From the NCBI RefSeq assembly GCF_025961225.1, contig NZ_JAOQNG010000010.1:1876001-1940000 (forward strand): DNA of 64,000 nucleotides, given 5' to 3'. The position numbers were made by a program, and so were the translations under genes. The notes under the pieces are model-generated. The model saw only the letters and a program-made list of their open reading frames with translations. It did not search any database and was not told where the DNA came from. Positions 41,801 through 49,387 of the stretch are shown here, piece by piece. Each line of letters starts with the position of its first letter. The stretch's first letter is position 1. The DNA comes from Azospirillum canadense. GTDB taxonomy: Bacteria > Pseudomonadota > Alphaproteobacteria > Azospirillales > Azospirillaceae.

Positions 41801-44244
41801 ACATGGCGGACGCCGGCATCCGCTCCACGCGCGCGGGCCAGGCCATGTACGTCTCCAACTATTACGGCCTGCACTGGGTCAGGCCGCTGTCGGAGATCCG
41901 CCCGGCGATGCTGGAGGCGCACCAGTTGGCGCTCAACGGCGGGGAAAGCGACGACGCCGGCTACACGCTGGTGACGTGGCTGCGCATCGGCTGGCACATG
42001 GGGACCGAGCTGTCGCGGCTGGAGGCCGAGTCGCAGGACGTGCTGCGCCGGCTGACCCGCATCGGCTTCCAGTTCTACACGCCCTTCGTCGCCGGCCTCG
42101 CCCAGGCCATCGAGAACCTGCGCCAGGGGACCGCCACGCCCTGGCGCCTGACCGGCCGCTACCTGGACGAGGAGAAGACGCTGGCCGACCTGAAGGCGGC
42201 CAACAACAGCTTCGCGGTCGCCGGCTTCCTGCTGGTCAAGATGCAGATCGCCCGCATGTTCGGCGCCGCCACCGAGGCCCGCGCGATCCGCAAGGAGTTC
42301 GCCGGCTACACCCAGGCCCAGCGCGGCAACTACCTGCAGGCCGTCGCCCTGTTCGAAAGCGGTCTGGTGGAGGCCATGGGCCCCTTCTCCACCCAGGCGG
42401 AGCGGCGGCGCGCCGGGCGTGCGCTGACGCGGACGATCCGCTGGTTCCGCAAGAGCACGGCCGTCGGCCCGGCCAACCACCGCCACCGGCTGTTGCTGCT
42501 GGAGGCCGAACAGCTGCGCCTGCTGAACAAGCCGGAGGTCGCGGCCCTGCGCTACGCCGCCGCCATCGCCGCGGCCGGCGAGTCGGGCTTCACGCATGAG
42601 CTGGCCGCCGCGAACGAGCGCGCCGCTGATTTCTACGCGGAGCGCGGCATGGGCGCGCTCTCCCTCTTCCACCGCACGCAGGCCCGCGACGTCTACCGCC
42701 GCTGGGAGGCCTGGGCCAAGGTCGCGGAGATGGAACGCCGCTTCCCCGAACTGGCGGCCCAGAACCACGGGACGCCAACTCGGGCGACGCGTCGCTCCTC
42801 CTCCACCGACCGGCTGAACACCGGGGCGCTGGACATCGAGGCGGTGCTGAAGGCCGCCCAGGCCATCTCCGGCGAAATCCACCGGGAGGCGCTGGTCGAC
42901 CGGCTGCTGCGCACGGTGTTCGAGGTGGCAGGGGCGGAGCGCGGGGCGCTGCTCCTCTGCCGGTCGGACGGCCAGCTTGTCCTGGCCGCGGAAGGCGACG
43001 AATCGGCGGACGTCTACCGCGCCCTGCCGGGCTTGGCGCCGGACACGCCGGCCGAGGACGGCGGGCCGCGCCTTCCCGCGACCGTGGTCGCCTACACCGC
43101 CCGCGTGCTGGAGCCGGTGGTGCTGGCCGACGCCGTCGCCGATCCGCGCTTCGCCGAAGACCCCTACATCCGGGCGCGGCGGCCGAAGTCGGTGCTGACC
43201 CTGCCGCTGGCCCGCCAGGGGCAGCTGGTCGGCCTGCTCTATCTGGAGAACAACCTCGTCACCAACGCCTTCGTCGACCAGCGGCTGGAGGCGCCGCTGC
43301 TGCTGGCGGCGCAGATCGCCATCTCGCTGGAGAACGCGCGCCTCTACGACGAGCTGGCCGCCTTCAACCGGAACCTGGAAGGGCAGGTCGCCGACCGCAC
43401 CCGCGCGCTCAGCGAGCAATCGGAGGTGCTGCGCCGGACCCTGGACGAGGTCAGCGCCGCCCATGCCCGCCTGCAGGAAACCCAGCAGCAGCTGGTCCAG
43501 GCGGAGAAGATGGCAGCACTCGGCCAGCTGGTGGCCGGCGTGGCGCACGAGATCAACACGCCGCTCGGCGTGGCGCTGACCGCCGCCTCCTTCCTGGCCG
43601 ACGAGACGCACCGCATCGCCAAGGGGATCGAGGCCGGCAAGCTGCGCCGCGCCGAGTTCGATGCCTACGCGACGACGGCGGTGGATTCCACGACGCTTCT
43701 GCTGTCCAACCTCAGCCGCGCCGCCGACTTGGTCCAGGGTTTCAAGCAGGTGGCGGCCGACCAGACCAGCGACGAACGGCGGGTCTTCACCCTGGACGAC
43801 TGGATCGGCGACCTCGTGCTCAGCCTCCGCCCCATGTGGCAGAAGCCGGGCCACAGGCTGACGGTGGACTGCCCGGAGCACATCCAGCTCGACAATTACC
43901 CGGGCGCGCTGGCGCAGATCCTGACGAACCTGATCTCCAACACGCTGGTGCACGGCTTTGAGGCCGGGCATGTCGGCCAGCTGGGCATTTCGGTGACGGA
44001 GCCCGACCCCGACAGCGTGGAGATCGTCTACACCGACGACGGCCGCGGCATCGCGCCGGACAACCTGCCGAGCATCTTCGACCCCTTCTACACCACCCGC
44101 CGCGCCCACGGCAGCACGGGGCTGGGGCTGCACATCGTCTACAACCTCGTCGCCCAACGCCTGGGCGGCACGATCAAGGTGACCAGCGAGATCGGGGCGG
44201 GGGTGCGGTTCACCCTGCGCTTCCCGCGGGTGGCGCCGGCGTAA
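38863..44244 (+). CDS. Trifunctional Ser/Thr kinase-ATPase-histidine kinase
   Basis: A 1793-residue sensor protein. Residues about 8-280 form a Hanks-type protein kinase: HKDVSPANIIWN (129 on, HKD in place of HRD), IDFG and APEQ. An AAA-type ATPase follows, with P-loop GGSPGIGKSA near 327. A long helical repeat region (about 600-1320) with TPR-like character comes next, then a GAF domain (about 1330-1490, REALVDRLLRTVFEVAGAER). The last part is a coiled coil, the phosphoacceptor helix GQLVAGVAHEINTPLG (about 1553) and an ATPase domain (NLISNTLVHGF, DDGRGI, STGLGLHIV). The architecture is a known but poorly understood family of soluble bacterial multi-kinases. The P-loop and catalytic Asp are retained. 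It is monocistronic with terminators on both sides. Confidence 0.92.
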   Translation: MEGLAVASKYSVGEKLHHGALVSVYRGVRLDDGLPIVLKRLERPRPNSSDVPRFRREFALARALAAAGVVEVFDLDEGRDGLTLVMRDRGGASLDRILEAGRPTVAESLRIAAAAAAALGTVHARNVIHKDVSPANIIWNRQSGTVELIDFGIAAELARETANAAQAFEGTLPYIAPEQTGRMNRSVDWRADFYALGATLYELLTGQVPFEGEDTLAVVHGHIARAPVPPCQLAPSVPAQVSDIVLKLLSKDPEARYQSGHGLKADLEACIEALEAGLPVPVFALGRQDRSERFRIPERLYGREEEARLLLAAYERVCGGRAELLLVGGSPGIGKSALVHEVHKPMTAKRGHFVEGKFDQVKRAIPYSALIQAFDQLARRLLAEPEAELAERRAVLAQAVGSTGAVVTELIPSLALILGEQPPVPPLGPVESEFRFQMTFQNLVMALATPERPLVVFLDDLQWADRPSLDLLAKLAGCADLRHVLLIGAFRDAEVPEGHAFHKTVEAVRDAGTHVESLAVAPLDETAVRRLVADTLRREEREVAALAEVCRAKTEGNPFFLAQFLLSLVEAGLVRFDPAAGAWGWDQGAVAGHASTANVVELMVAKLQRLPAETQRVLSLAACVGNSFDLGTLAVAADRPVPDLAGALWPALREELVLPVGDAYRYASDGSRAMTADEASALLASRYRFLHDRVQQAAYALIPEAERAATHLSIGRLLLARGEAGERGERLFDIVAHVNQGVALVTDAEERHRMARLNLDAAKQANASAAFEPAALYAEAGLAFMGDEGWGPDYPLMLELSLAAVGAACMGSDYAKADALAEALASKVRDPADAVPARFFQVSAATVRGDLRQALDVGMEAVRALGVHLPRRGSALSILSALACGGWAMLRHNRRPARPVTDPVELARVQMTVRLLSVLSTAAFVARRDLMVPISMRNIRTALGSGVPTFTAGAHVTWAAIAASAGLRGAAYRSAKRAMDMADAGIRSTRAGQAMYVSNYYGLHWVRPLSEIRPAMLEAHQLALNGGESDDAGYTLVTWLRIGWHMGTELSRLEAESQDVLRRLTRIGFQFYTPFVAGLAQAIENLRQGTATPWRLTGRYLDEEKTLADLKAANNSFAVAGFLLVKMQIARMFGAATEARAIRKEFAGYTQAQRGNYLQAVALFESGLVEAMGPFSTQAERRRAGRALTRTIRWFRKSTAVGPANHRHRLLLLEAEQLRLLNKPEVAALRYAAAIAAAGESGFTHELAAANERAADFYAERGMGALSLFHRTQARDVYRRWEAWAKVAEMERRFPELAAQNHGTPTRATRRSSSTDRLNTGALDIEAVLKAAQAISGEIHREALVDRLLRTVFEVAGAERGALLLCRSDGQLVLAAEGDESADVYRALPGLAPDTPAEDGGPRLPATVVAYTARVLEPVVLADAVADPRFAEDPYIRARRPKSVLTLPLARQGQLVGLLYLENNLVTNAFVDQRLEAPLLLAAQIAISLENARLYDELAAFNRNLEGQVADRTRALSEQSEVLRRTLDEVSAAHARLQETQQQLVQAEKMAALGQLVAGVAHEINTPLGVALTAASFLADETHRIAKGIEAGKLRRAEFDAYATTAVDSTTLLLSNLSRAADLVQGFKQVAADQTSDERRVFTLDDWIGDLVLSLRPMWQKPGHRLTVDCPEHIQLDNYPGALAQILTNLISNTLVHGFEAGHVGQLGISVTEPDPDSVEIVYTDDGRGIAPDNLPSIFDPFYTTRRAHGSTGLGLHIVYNLVAQRLGGTIKVTSEIGAGVRFTLRFPRVAPA

Positions 44245-44281
44245 AGTCCCCTCGCCCGCCTCCGGCGGGAGAGGGGACTTT
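44243..44281. terminator. Bidirectional terminator between convergent genes
   Basis: AAAGTCCCCTC (44243-44253) pairs perfectly with GAGGGGACTTT (44271-44281), and inner CCCGCC/GGCGGG extends the stem. It overlaps the stop codons of both the kinase and the M20 hydrolase genes, and terminal A/T runs serve both directions. Confidence 0.85.
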
Positions 44282-45560
44282 ACCGTCCCCCCAACAAATC
44301 CAGCGTCGCCAGGGCCATGACCTGCGCGGAATGCACCATGTCGTCGATGCCGACATACTCGTCCGGCTGGTGGGCGAGGTCGAGGATGCCCGGGCCATAG
44401 GCGATGCAGTCCTTCAGGTGGCCGACGCGCACGATGTGCTTCTGGTCGTAGGTGCCGGGGGACACCACCTGCACCGCCGGGCGCCCAAGCACCGTTTCGA
44501 TCGCCGCCTCCACCGCGCGCACCACCGGCGCGTCGGCGTCGGTCATGGTCGGCAGGAAGGCCAGCACCTCCCGCAGCTCATAGTCGAAGCCGGGGCGCTC
44601 GCGCCGCAGGTCGTCCAGGATGCCGACGATCTCCGCTTTTACCGCGTCCGGATCCTCCTCGATCAGGTAGCGGCGGTCGATGACCATGCGGCAGCTGTCG
44701 GGCACGACCGGGCTCGGCAGGCCCTCGCGGTCCTCCGGCTGGCCGCCATGGATGGCGTTGACGTTCAGGGTGGACTGGCGCGCGCCCTCCGGCACCACGG
44801 GCATGGCGGTGCGCTTGGATGCCAGCCGCGGGATCAGATCCGTCTCGATCCGGTGCAGCACGGCGCCCATGTGCCGCACCGCGCAGTTGCCGAGGAAGGG
44901 CATGGAGCCGTGGGCGGTGCGCCCCTTCGTCTCGATCTCCGCCCACCAGACGCCGCGGTGGCCGATGCAGACCCGGTCGACGTTCAGCGGTTCCGGGATG
45001 ATCACATGGTCGACACGCGGGCGGGAGAAGTAGCCGAGCCTCGCCAGATGCCCGACCCCGCCATAGCCGCCCGATTCCTCGTCCACCGTGCCGGAGATCT
45101 CCAGGGCACCGCCGAAGGGGATGCCCTCCTCCAGGATCGCCTCCACCGCGATGATGGAAGCGGCGATGCCGCCCTTCATGTCGCAGGCGCCGCGGCCGTA
45201 GACGCGCCCGTCTTTCACCACGCCTTCGAACGGATCGACGGTCCAGCCGCGCCCGGCCGGCACCACGTCGATGTGGCCGTTGAAGTGCACGCAGGGTCCG
45301 GGCCGCCGCCCCTCGATCCGGGCGATCACGTTGGTGCGCGGGTAGCGGTCGCTGTCGCCCGGCGCGCCTTCCGCCCGCACATACTCCAGCTGGAAACCGC
45401 GGGCGGCCAGCCGCCGGCCGATGAACTCCGCGCAATCGGTGTAGGCATCGCCTGGCGGGTTCACGGTGGGGATGCGGATCAGGTCGCGGGTCAGCGCGAC
45501 CAGCTCGTCGCGCCGCTCCTCGATCCGGCGGAACAGGGACTCCTTCACGTCAGCCGACAA
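44280..45560 (-). CDS. M20 amidohydrolase, ArgE/DapE family
   Basis: A 426-residue zinc hydrolase that removes acyl groups from amino-acid-like substrates. Metal-binding motifs are visible: VHFNGHIDVVPAG, YGRGACDMKGGIAA with the Asp, and TVDEESGGYGGVGHL with the Glu pair. The lid or dimer domain (GRTAHGSMPFLG) is typical. C-terminal GPGILDLAHQPDEYV completes the site. Length and motifs agree with ArgE/DapE/CPG2-like members. The substrate could be acetylornithine, succinyl-diaminopimelate or another acylated compound; no arginine or lysine genes are adjacent, so I leave it open. Its 46-base spacing from nadC suggests a unit of its own or co-transcription with nad genes. Confidence 0.88.
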   Translation of the reverse strand: MSADVKESLFRRIEERRDELVALTRDLIRIPTVNPPGDAYTDCAEFIGRRLAARGFQLEYVRAEGAPGDSDRYPRTNVIARIEGRRPGPCVHFNGHIDVVPAGRGWTVDPFEGVVKDGRVYGRGACDMKGGIAASIIAVEAILEEGIPFGGALEISGTVDEESGGYGGVGHLARLGYFSRPRVDHVIIPEPLNVDRVCIGHRGVWWAEIETKGRTAHGSMPFLGNCAVRHMGAVLHRIETDLIPRLASKRTAMPVVPEGARQSTLNVNAIHGGQPEDREGLPSPVVPDSCRMVIDRRYLIEEDPDAVKAEIVGILDDLRRERPGFDYELREVLAFLPTMTDADAPVVRAVEAAIETVLGRPAVQVVSPGTYDQKHIVRVGHLKDCIAYGPGILDLAHQPDEYVGIDDMVHSAQVMALATLDLLGGR

Positions 45561-45606
45561 TGCGTCCTCCCACGTGTTCTTTCGTGGAAGGATCGGGCAT
45601 GGCCCC

Positions 45607-46440
45607 TCAGATGTCGAGGCCGATGTCCAGGTTGGGGGCGCTGTGGGTCAGCCAGCCGACGGAGATCATGTCGACGCCCGACTCCGCGATGGCGCGCACC
45701 GTGCCCAGCGTGACGTTGCCCGACGCCTCCGTCACCATGCGGCCGTCCACCAGGGCGACGGCGCGGCGCAGGGTTGCCGGGTCCATGTTGTCGAGCAGCA
45801 CCACGTCGACGGGAAGGGTCAGCAACTCCTCCAACTGGTCCAGCGTGTCGACCTCCACCTCCACCTTCACCATGTGGCCGATGTTGGCGCGCACGCGCTC
45901 CACCGCCGGGCGGATGCCGCCGGCCACGGCGATGTGGTTGTCCTTGATCAGCACCGCGTCATCCAGCCCGAAGCGGTGGTTGAAGCCGCCGCCCAGCCGC
46001 ACCGCGTGCTTTTCCAGAACGCGCAGGCCGGGGGTGGTCTTGCGGGTGCAGACGATGCGGGCATGGGTCCCCTCCACCTCGCGCACCAGGGCACGGGTGG
46101 CGGTGGCGATGCCGGACAGGCGGCCCATGATGTTCAGCGCCGTGCGCTCCGCCGTCAGCAGGGCGCGGGCGCGGCCGGTGACCGTGGCGATGGTGCCGCC
46201 GGGGGCGACGTCGCTGCCGTCCGGGCGCTCGACCGCCACCTCCACGGCCGGGTCGAGCGTGCGGAAGGCGGCGATGGCGACGTCCAGCCCGGCGACGCGG
46301 CCGTCCTTGCGCGCGGCGAGCCGGGCGGTGGCTGTGGCGTCGGCCGGGATGATGCTGTCGGTCGTGATGTCGCCGGCTCGCCCGAGATCCTCCGCCAAGG
46401 CGGCGCGGACGATGGGCTCATATGTCAGGGGATGGAGCAT
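45607..46440 (-). CDS. nadC: Nicotinate-nucleotide pyrophosphorylase (carboxylating)
   Basis: A 277-residue enzyme that joins quinolinate to PRPP, giving nicotinate mononucleotide and CO2. Motifs seen are AALAEDLGRAGDITTDSIIP, ALLTAERTALNIMGRLSGIA, ARIVCTRKTTPGLRVLEKHA, GGGFNHRFGLDDAVLIKDNH and EASGNVTLGTVRAIAESGVD, all typical of NadC. It is the third step of the aspartate route to NAD. The ATG at 46440 overlaps the end of nadB by 16 bases, so translation is likely coupled. Confidence 0.96.
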   Translation of the reverse strand: MLHPLTYEPIVRAALAEDLGRAGDITTDSIIPADATATARLAARKDGRVAGLDVAIAAFRTLDPAVEVAVERPDGSDVAPGGTIATVTGRARALLTAERTALNIMGRLSGIATATRALVREVEGTHARIVCTRKTTPGLRVLEKHAVRLGGGFNHRFGLDDAVLIKDNHIAVAGGIRPAVERVRANIGHMVKVEVEVDTLDQLEELLTLPVDVVLLDNMDPATLRRAVALVDGRMVTEASGNVTLGTVRAIAESGVDMISVGWLTHSAPNLDIGLDI

Positions 46441-48071
46441 GCGGCGTCTCCGGTGCCAATCTGGCCAATTTGATTGATCAGGGTGCCGGCGCTGCCGGCG
46501 AGGTCCTTCAGGGTGAAGGCGTGGCGAAGGGCCGCCGCGTCTTCGTTGGGAAAGTCCGTACGGAAATGGGCGCCCCGGCTTTCGCAGCGGTTGAGCGCCG
46601 CGTGGACGACCAGACGCCCGGCCAGCAACCGGTTGCGCGCCTCGCCCCAGCGCCGAACGCTGGCAACGTCGGTCGGTCCGTCGCCGCGCAGCACGTCCAG
46701 CGCCACGGCCAGCCGGTCCAGCCGTTGCCGCGATGCCCGCAGGCCGGCGCCGTCGCGCACCAGCCCGGCGCCCTGGTAGAGCGTGCTCCGCGCCTCCGCC
46801 GTGATGGCGTCGATCAGCGCGGCGCCGACTCCGCCAGCGACCGCGAGCGGCTGGGGCAGGGCGAAGGGCGGCAGGGCGGGCAGCGTGCGTTCCGCCACAT
46901 CCCGCGCGACCCGGGCGCCGAAGACCAACGCTTCCAGCAGGGAGTTGCTGGCCAGTCGGTTGGCCCCGTGCACGCCGGTGCACGCGACCTCGCCGCAGGC
47001 CCACAGCCCCTCCAGGTCGGTGCGGCCCGAGCGGTCGGTGACCACCCCGCCCATGTGGTAGTGGGCGGCCGGGGCGACCGGCATCGGCTCCGCCCACGGG
47101 TCCAGCCCGTGCGCGGCGCAGAGCGCCAGCACAGTGGGGAAGCCGTCGGGCTTGGCGGCCAGCGCCGGGCGCAGGTCCAGCGTCACCGGTTCCCCGGCCG
47201 CGACGCGGGCGCCGATGGCGCGGGCCACCACGTCGCGTGGGGCCAGTTCAGCCTGCGGATGCTCGTCCGGCATGAAGCGCCGGCCGTGCCCGTCGAGGAG
47301 CAAGGCGCCGGCGCCGCGCAGGGCTTCGGTCAGCAGCGGCGCGGGGTCGGCGTCCACCGCCAGCGCGGTGGGGTGGAACTGCACGAATTCCACGTCGGCC
47401 AGCGTTGCTCCGGCGCGGGCGGCGAGCGCCAGCCCGTCGCCGGTGGCCTCCGGCGGGTTGGTGGTGCGGGCGAAGGCCCCGCCGATGCCGCCGGTCGCCA
47501 GCACGACGCGCGGGGTGCGGTGGAACACCCAGCCCTTCGGGTGGCAGGCCAGCACGCCGCAGACGCGCCCGTTCCGCACGGCGAGATCCACCGCGAAGGC
47601 GTTCGTCTCCACCCGGATCGACGGCGTGCTGCGCACCCGCTCCGCCAGGGCGGCGACCAGGGTCGGGCCGGTGGCGTCGCCGCCGGCGTGAACGATGCGC
47701 GCCGCCCCGTGCGCGGCCTCCCGCCCCAACAAGGGGGCGCCGTCGGCGGCGCGGTCGAAGGGCAGGCCGGCGTCGAGCAGGGCTTGCACCCGCTCCGCCC
47801 CCTCGCGGGCCAGCAGCAGGGCGGCCTCGGCGTCCACGAAGCCGGCGCCCGCCGCGATGGTGTCGGCGGCGTGCGCCTCCGGCCAATCGTTGGGGCCGAC
47901 CGCGGCGGCGATGCCGCCCTGGGCGTGGTTGCTCGACCCGCCGGGGAGGTCCGGCGTCTTGGTCAGCAGCGTGACGGCGCGCGGGGCGAGGTGAAGGGCC
48001 GTCGTCAGGCCGGCGAGCCCGGACCCGATGACGACCACGTCCGAGTCTTGAACGATGTAGGGGGTGACCAT
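46425..48071 (-). CDS. nadB: L-aspartate oxidase
   Basis: A 548-residue FAD enzyme that oxidises aspartate to iminoaspartate, the first step of quinolinate synthesis. Motifs: VVVIGSGLAGLTTALHLAP (FAD binding), GGSSNHAQGGIAAAV, VLATGGIGGAFARTTNP, VEFVQFHPTAL, AHYHMGGVVTDRSGRTDLEG and HGANRLASNSLLEALVFGAR. It shares a common fold with fumarate reductase flavoproteins, but the SSNHAQGGIAAA segment and operon context identify NadB. It lies 25 bases after nadA and overlaps nadC. Start at 48071 gives the normal length. Confidence 0.96.
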   Translation of the reverse strand: MVTPYIVQDSDVVVIGSGLAGLTTALHLAPRAVTLLTKTPDLPGGSSNHAQGGIAAAVGPNDWPEAHAADTIAAGAGFVDAEAALLLAREGAERVQALLDAGLPFDRAADGAPLLGREAAHGAARIVHAGGDATGPTLVAALAERVRSTPSIRVETNAFAVDLAVRNGRVCGVLACHPKGWVFHRTPRVVLATGGIGGAFARTTNPPEATGDGLALAARAGATLADVEFVQFHPTALAVDADPAPLLTEALRGAGALLLDGHGRRFMPDEHPQAELAPRDVVARAIGARVAAGEPVTLDLRPALAAKPDGFPTVLALCAAHGLDPWAEPMPVAPAAHYHMGGVVTDRSGRTDLEGLWACGEVACTGVHGANRLASNSLLEALVFGARVARDVAERTLPALPPFALPQPLAVAGGVGAALIDAITAEARSTLYQGAGLVRDGAGLRASRQRLDRLAVALDVLRGDGPTDVASVRRWGEARNRLLAGRLVVHAALNRCESRGAHFRTDFPNEDAAALRHAFTLKDLAGSAGTLINQIGQIGTGDAACSIP

Positions 48072-48096
48072 CGCGGCCTCCCTTGGGATGTGGCGA

Positions 48097-49107
48097 TCAG
48101 CGCGGCTTTACGGCGAGCATCCGCTCGACGGAGCGGCGCGCCCGTTCGGCGATGGCGGCGTCGATGGACACCTGCGGTTCCAGCGTGCGCAAGCTGTCGA
48201 GGATGTTCGCCAGCGTGATCTTCTTCATGTGCGGGCACAGGTTGCAGGGCCGCACGAACTCGGTGTCCGGCGAGGCGGCGGCGACGTTGTCGCTCATGGA
48301 GCATTCTGTGACCATCAGCACGCGGGGCGGCCGGCGGTCGGCGACGAAATCGACCATGCGTGCGGTCGACCCCACGAAATCCGCGGCCTCCAGAACGTCC
48401 GGCGGGCATTCCGGGTGGGCGATCACGACCAGCTCGTCGAAGCGGCCACGGAACTCCCGGATCTCGTCGCCGGTGAAGCGCTCGTGCACCTCGCAATGGC
48501 CCTTCCAGGCGATGATCTCGACGCTGGTCTGGGTGGCGACGTACTTCGCCAGATACTCGTCGGGCAGCATGATGACGCGCGGCGCGCCCAGCGACTCCAC
48601 CACCTCCACCGCGTTGCCGGAGGTGCAGCAGATGTCCACCTCCGCCTTCACCTCGGCGGAGGTGTTGACGTAGGCGACCACCGGCACGCCCGGGTAGCGC
48701 TCGCGCAGCAGGCGGACGTCGGCGGCGGTGATCGATTCGGCGAGCGAGCAGCCGGCGCCGGTGTCGGGGATCAGCACGGTCTTGGCCGGGTTCAGCAGCT
48801 TCGCCGTCTCCGCCATGAAATGCACGCCGGCCAGCACGATGACGTCCGCGTCGGTCTGCGTGGCCTTGGCGGCCAGCGCCAGACTGTCGCCGACGATGTC
48901 GGCCACACCGTGGAAGATCTCCGGCGTCTGGTAGTTGTGGGCCAGGATGACGGCGTTCCGCTCGCGCTTCAGGCGGTTGATCTCATGGACCAGCGGCGCG
49001 TGGAACGGCCATTCGACGGCGGGGATCACGCGCTTCACGCGCTCGTAGATCGGCCGCGTGGCCTCGGCGATGTCGGCGGTGTAGGCGAGAGCGCTGGTGG
49101 CGGGCAT
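48097..49107 (-). CDS. nadA: Quinolinate synthase A
   Basis: A 336-residue [4Fe-4S] enzyme that condenses iminoaspartate with dihydroxyacetone phosphate to quinolinate. The three cluster Cys residues appear in PDTGAGCSLAES, AHPECPPDVLEAAD and PCNLCPHMKKITL. The three repeated alpha/beta modules contain ILAHNYQTPEIF, VVAYVNTSAEVKAEVD and VLMVTECSMSDN. It is the first gene of nadABC, and two tandem operator-like dyads lie 16-56 bases upstream of its start. Confidence 0.97.
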   Translation of the reverse strand: MPATSALAYTADIAEATRPIYERVKRVIPAVEWPFHAPLVHEINRLKRERNAVILAHNYQTPEIFHGVADIVGDSLALAAKATQTDADVIVLAGVHFMAETAKLLNPAKTVLIPDTGAGCSLAESITAADVRLLRERYPGVPVVAYVNTSAEVKAEVDICCTSGNAVEVVESLGAPRVIMLPDEYLAKYVATQTSVEIIAWKGHCEVHERFTGDEIREFRGRFDELVVIAHPECPPDVLEAADFVGSTARMVDFVADRRPPRVLMVTECSMSDNVAAASPDTEFVRPCNLCPHMKKITLANILDSLRTLEPQVSIDAAIAERARRSVERMLAVKPR

Positions 49108-49122
49108 GACGCATCCCCTTAA

Positions 49123-49163
49123 TGCTCCGTATGAGCAAAACCATAAATGCTCGAACTGAGCAT
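49123..49163. promoter_or_regulatory. Two tandem dyads upstream of nadABC
   Basis: TGCTC-CGTAT-GAGCA (49123-49137) and ATGCTC-GAACT-GAGCAT (49147-49163) are inverted repeats with the same half-sites and the same 5-base spacer, with their TGCTC cores 25 bases apart. Such paired sites directly before nadA fit an NAD-pathway repressor; candidates known from other bacteria are NadQ, NrtR or NiaR-like proteins, but none is encoded in the window. Confidence 0.72.
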
Positions 49164-49224
49164 ATCAAGAGGGAAAATGCGGGGCGCTACCCTGGGCGGG
49201 AGGCGCCCTTTTCTGGATGGCTTT

Positions 49225-49376
49225 CACCACAGAGACACAGAGGCACGGAGAAAGAATTTCGTAGGTTGGGTGGAGCGTCAGCGCAACCCAACACCCACGC
49301 ATCGCAAGCACTGTTGGGTTACGCTGACGCTTCACCCAACCTGCGATCCTCTCTGTGTCTCCGTGCCTCTGTGGTG
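49225..49376. repeat. Long intergenic palindromic element, about 150 bp
   Basis: Inner arms 49263-49293 (begins AGGTTGGGTGGAGCGTCAGC) and 49312-49342 match 29 of 31 bases in reverse complement, with an 18-base loop. Outer ends carry CACCACAGAG (49225-49234) and its complement (49367-49376), plus repeated CACAGAG/GCACGGAG units. Elements with GGTTGGGT/ACCCAACC and CACAGAGGCAC modules occur in many bacteria, from memory. It lies between nadA and the TRAP binding protein, and a shorter relative is at 52509-52586. It may be a mobile non-autonomous palindrome. Confidence 0.82.
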
Positions 49377-49387
49377 AGTCGCCCCGA

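Noticed and set aside
38776..44157. Two very long minus-strand open frames (896 codons each) opposite the large kinase gene
   Set aside because: They are antisense shadows of a GC-rich gene: no domain, no ribosome site, His/Gln/Arg/Gly-rich composition, while the plus strand has clear kinase, ATPase and GAF motifs.
46422..48218. 598-codon plus-strand frame opposite nadB
   Set aside because: NadB motifs are complete on the minus strand; the plus frame is low complexity and begins inside the nadC/nadB overlap.
49225..49376. CRISPR-like repeat array
   Set aside because: The repeats are inverted arms of one palindrome, not evenly spaced direct repeats with unique spacers.
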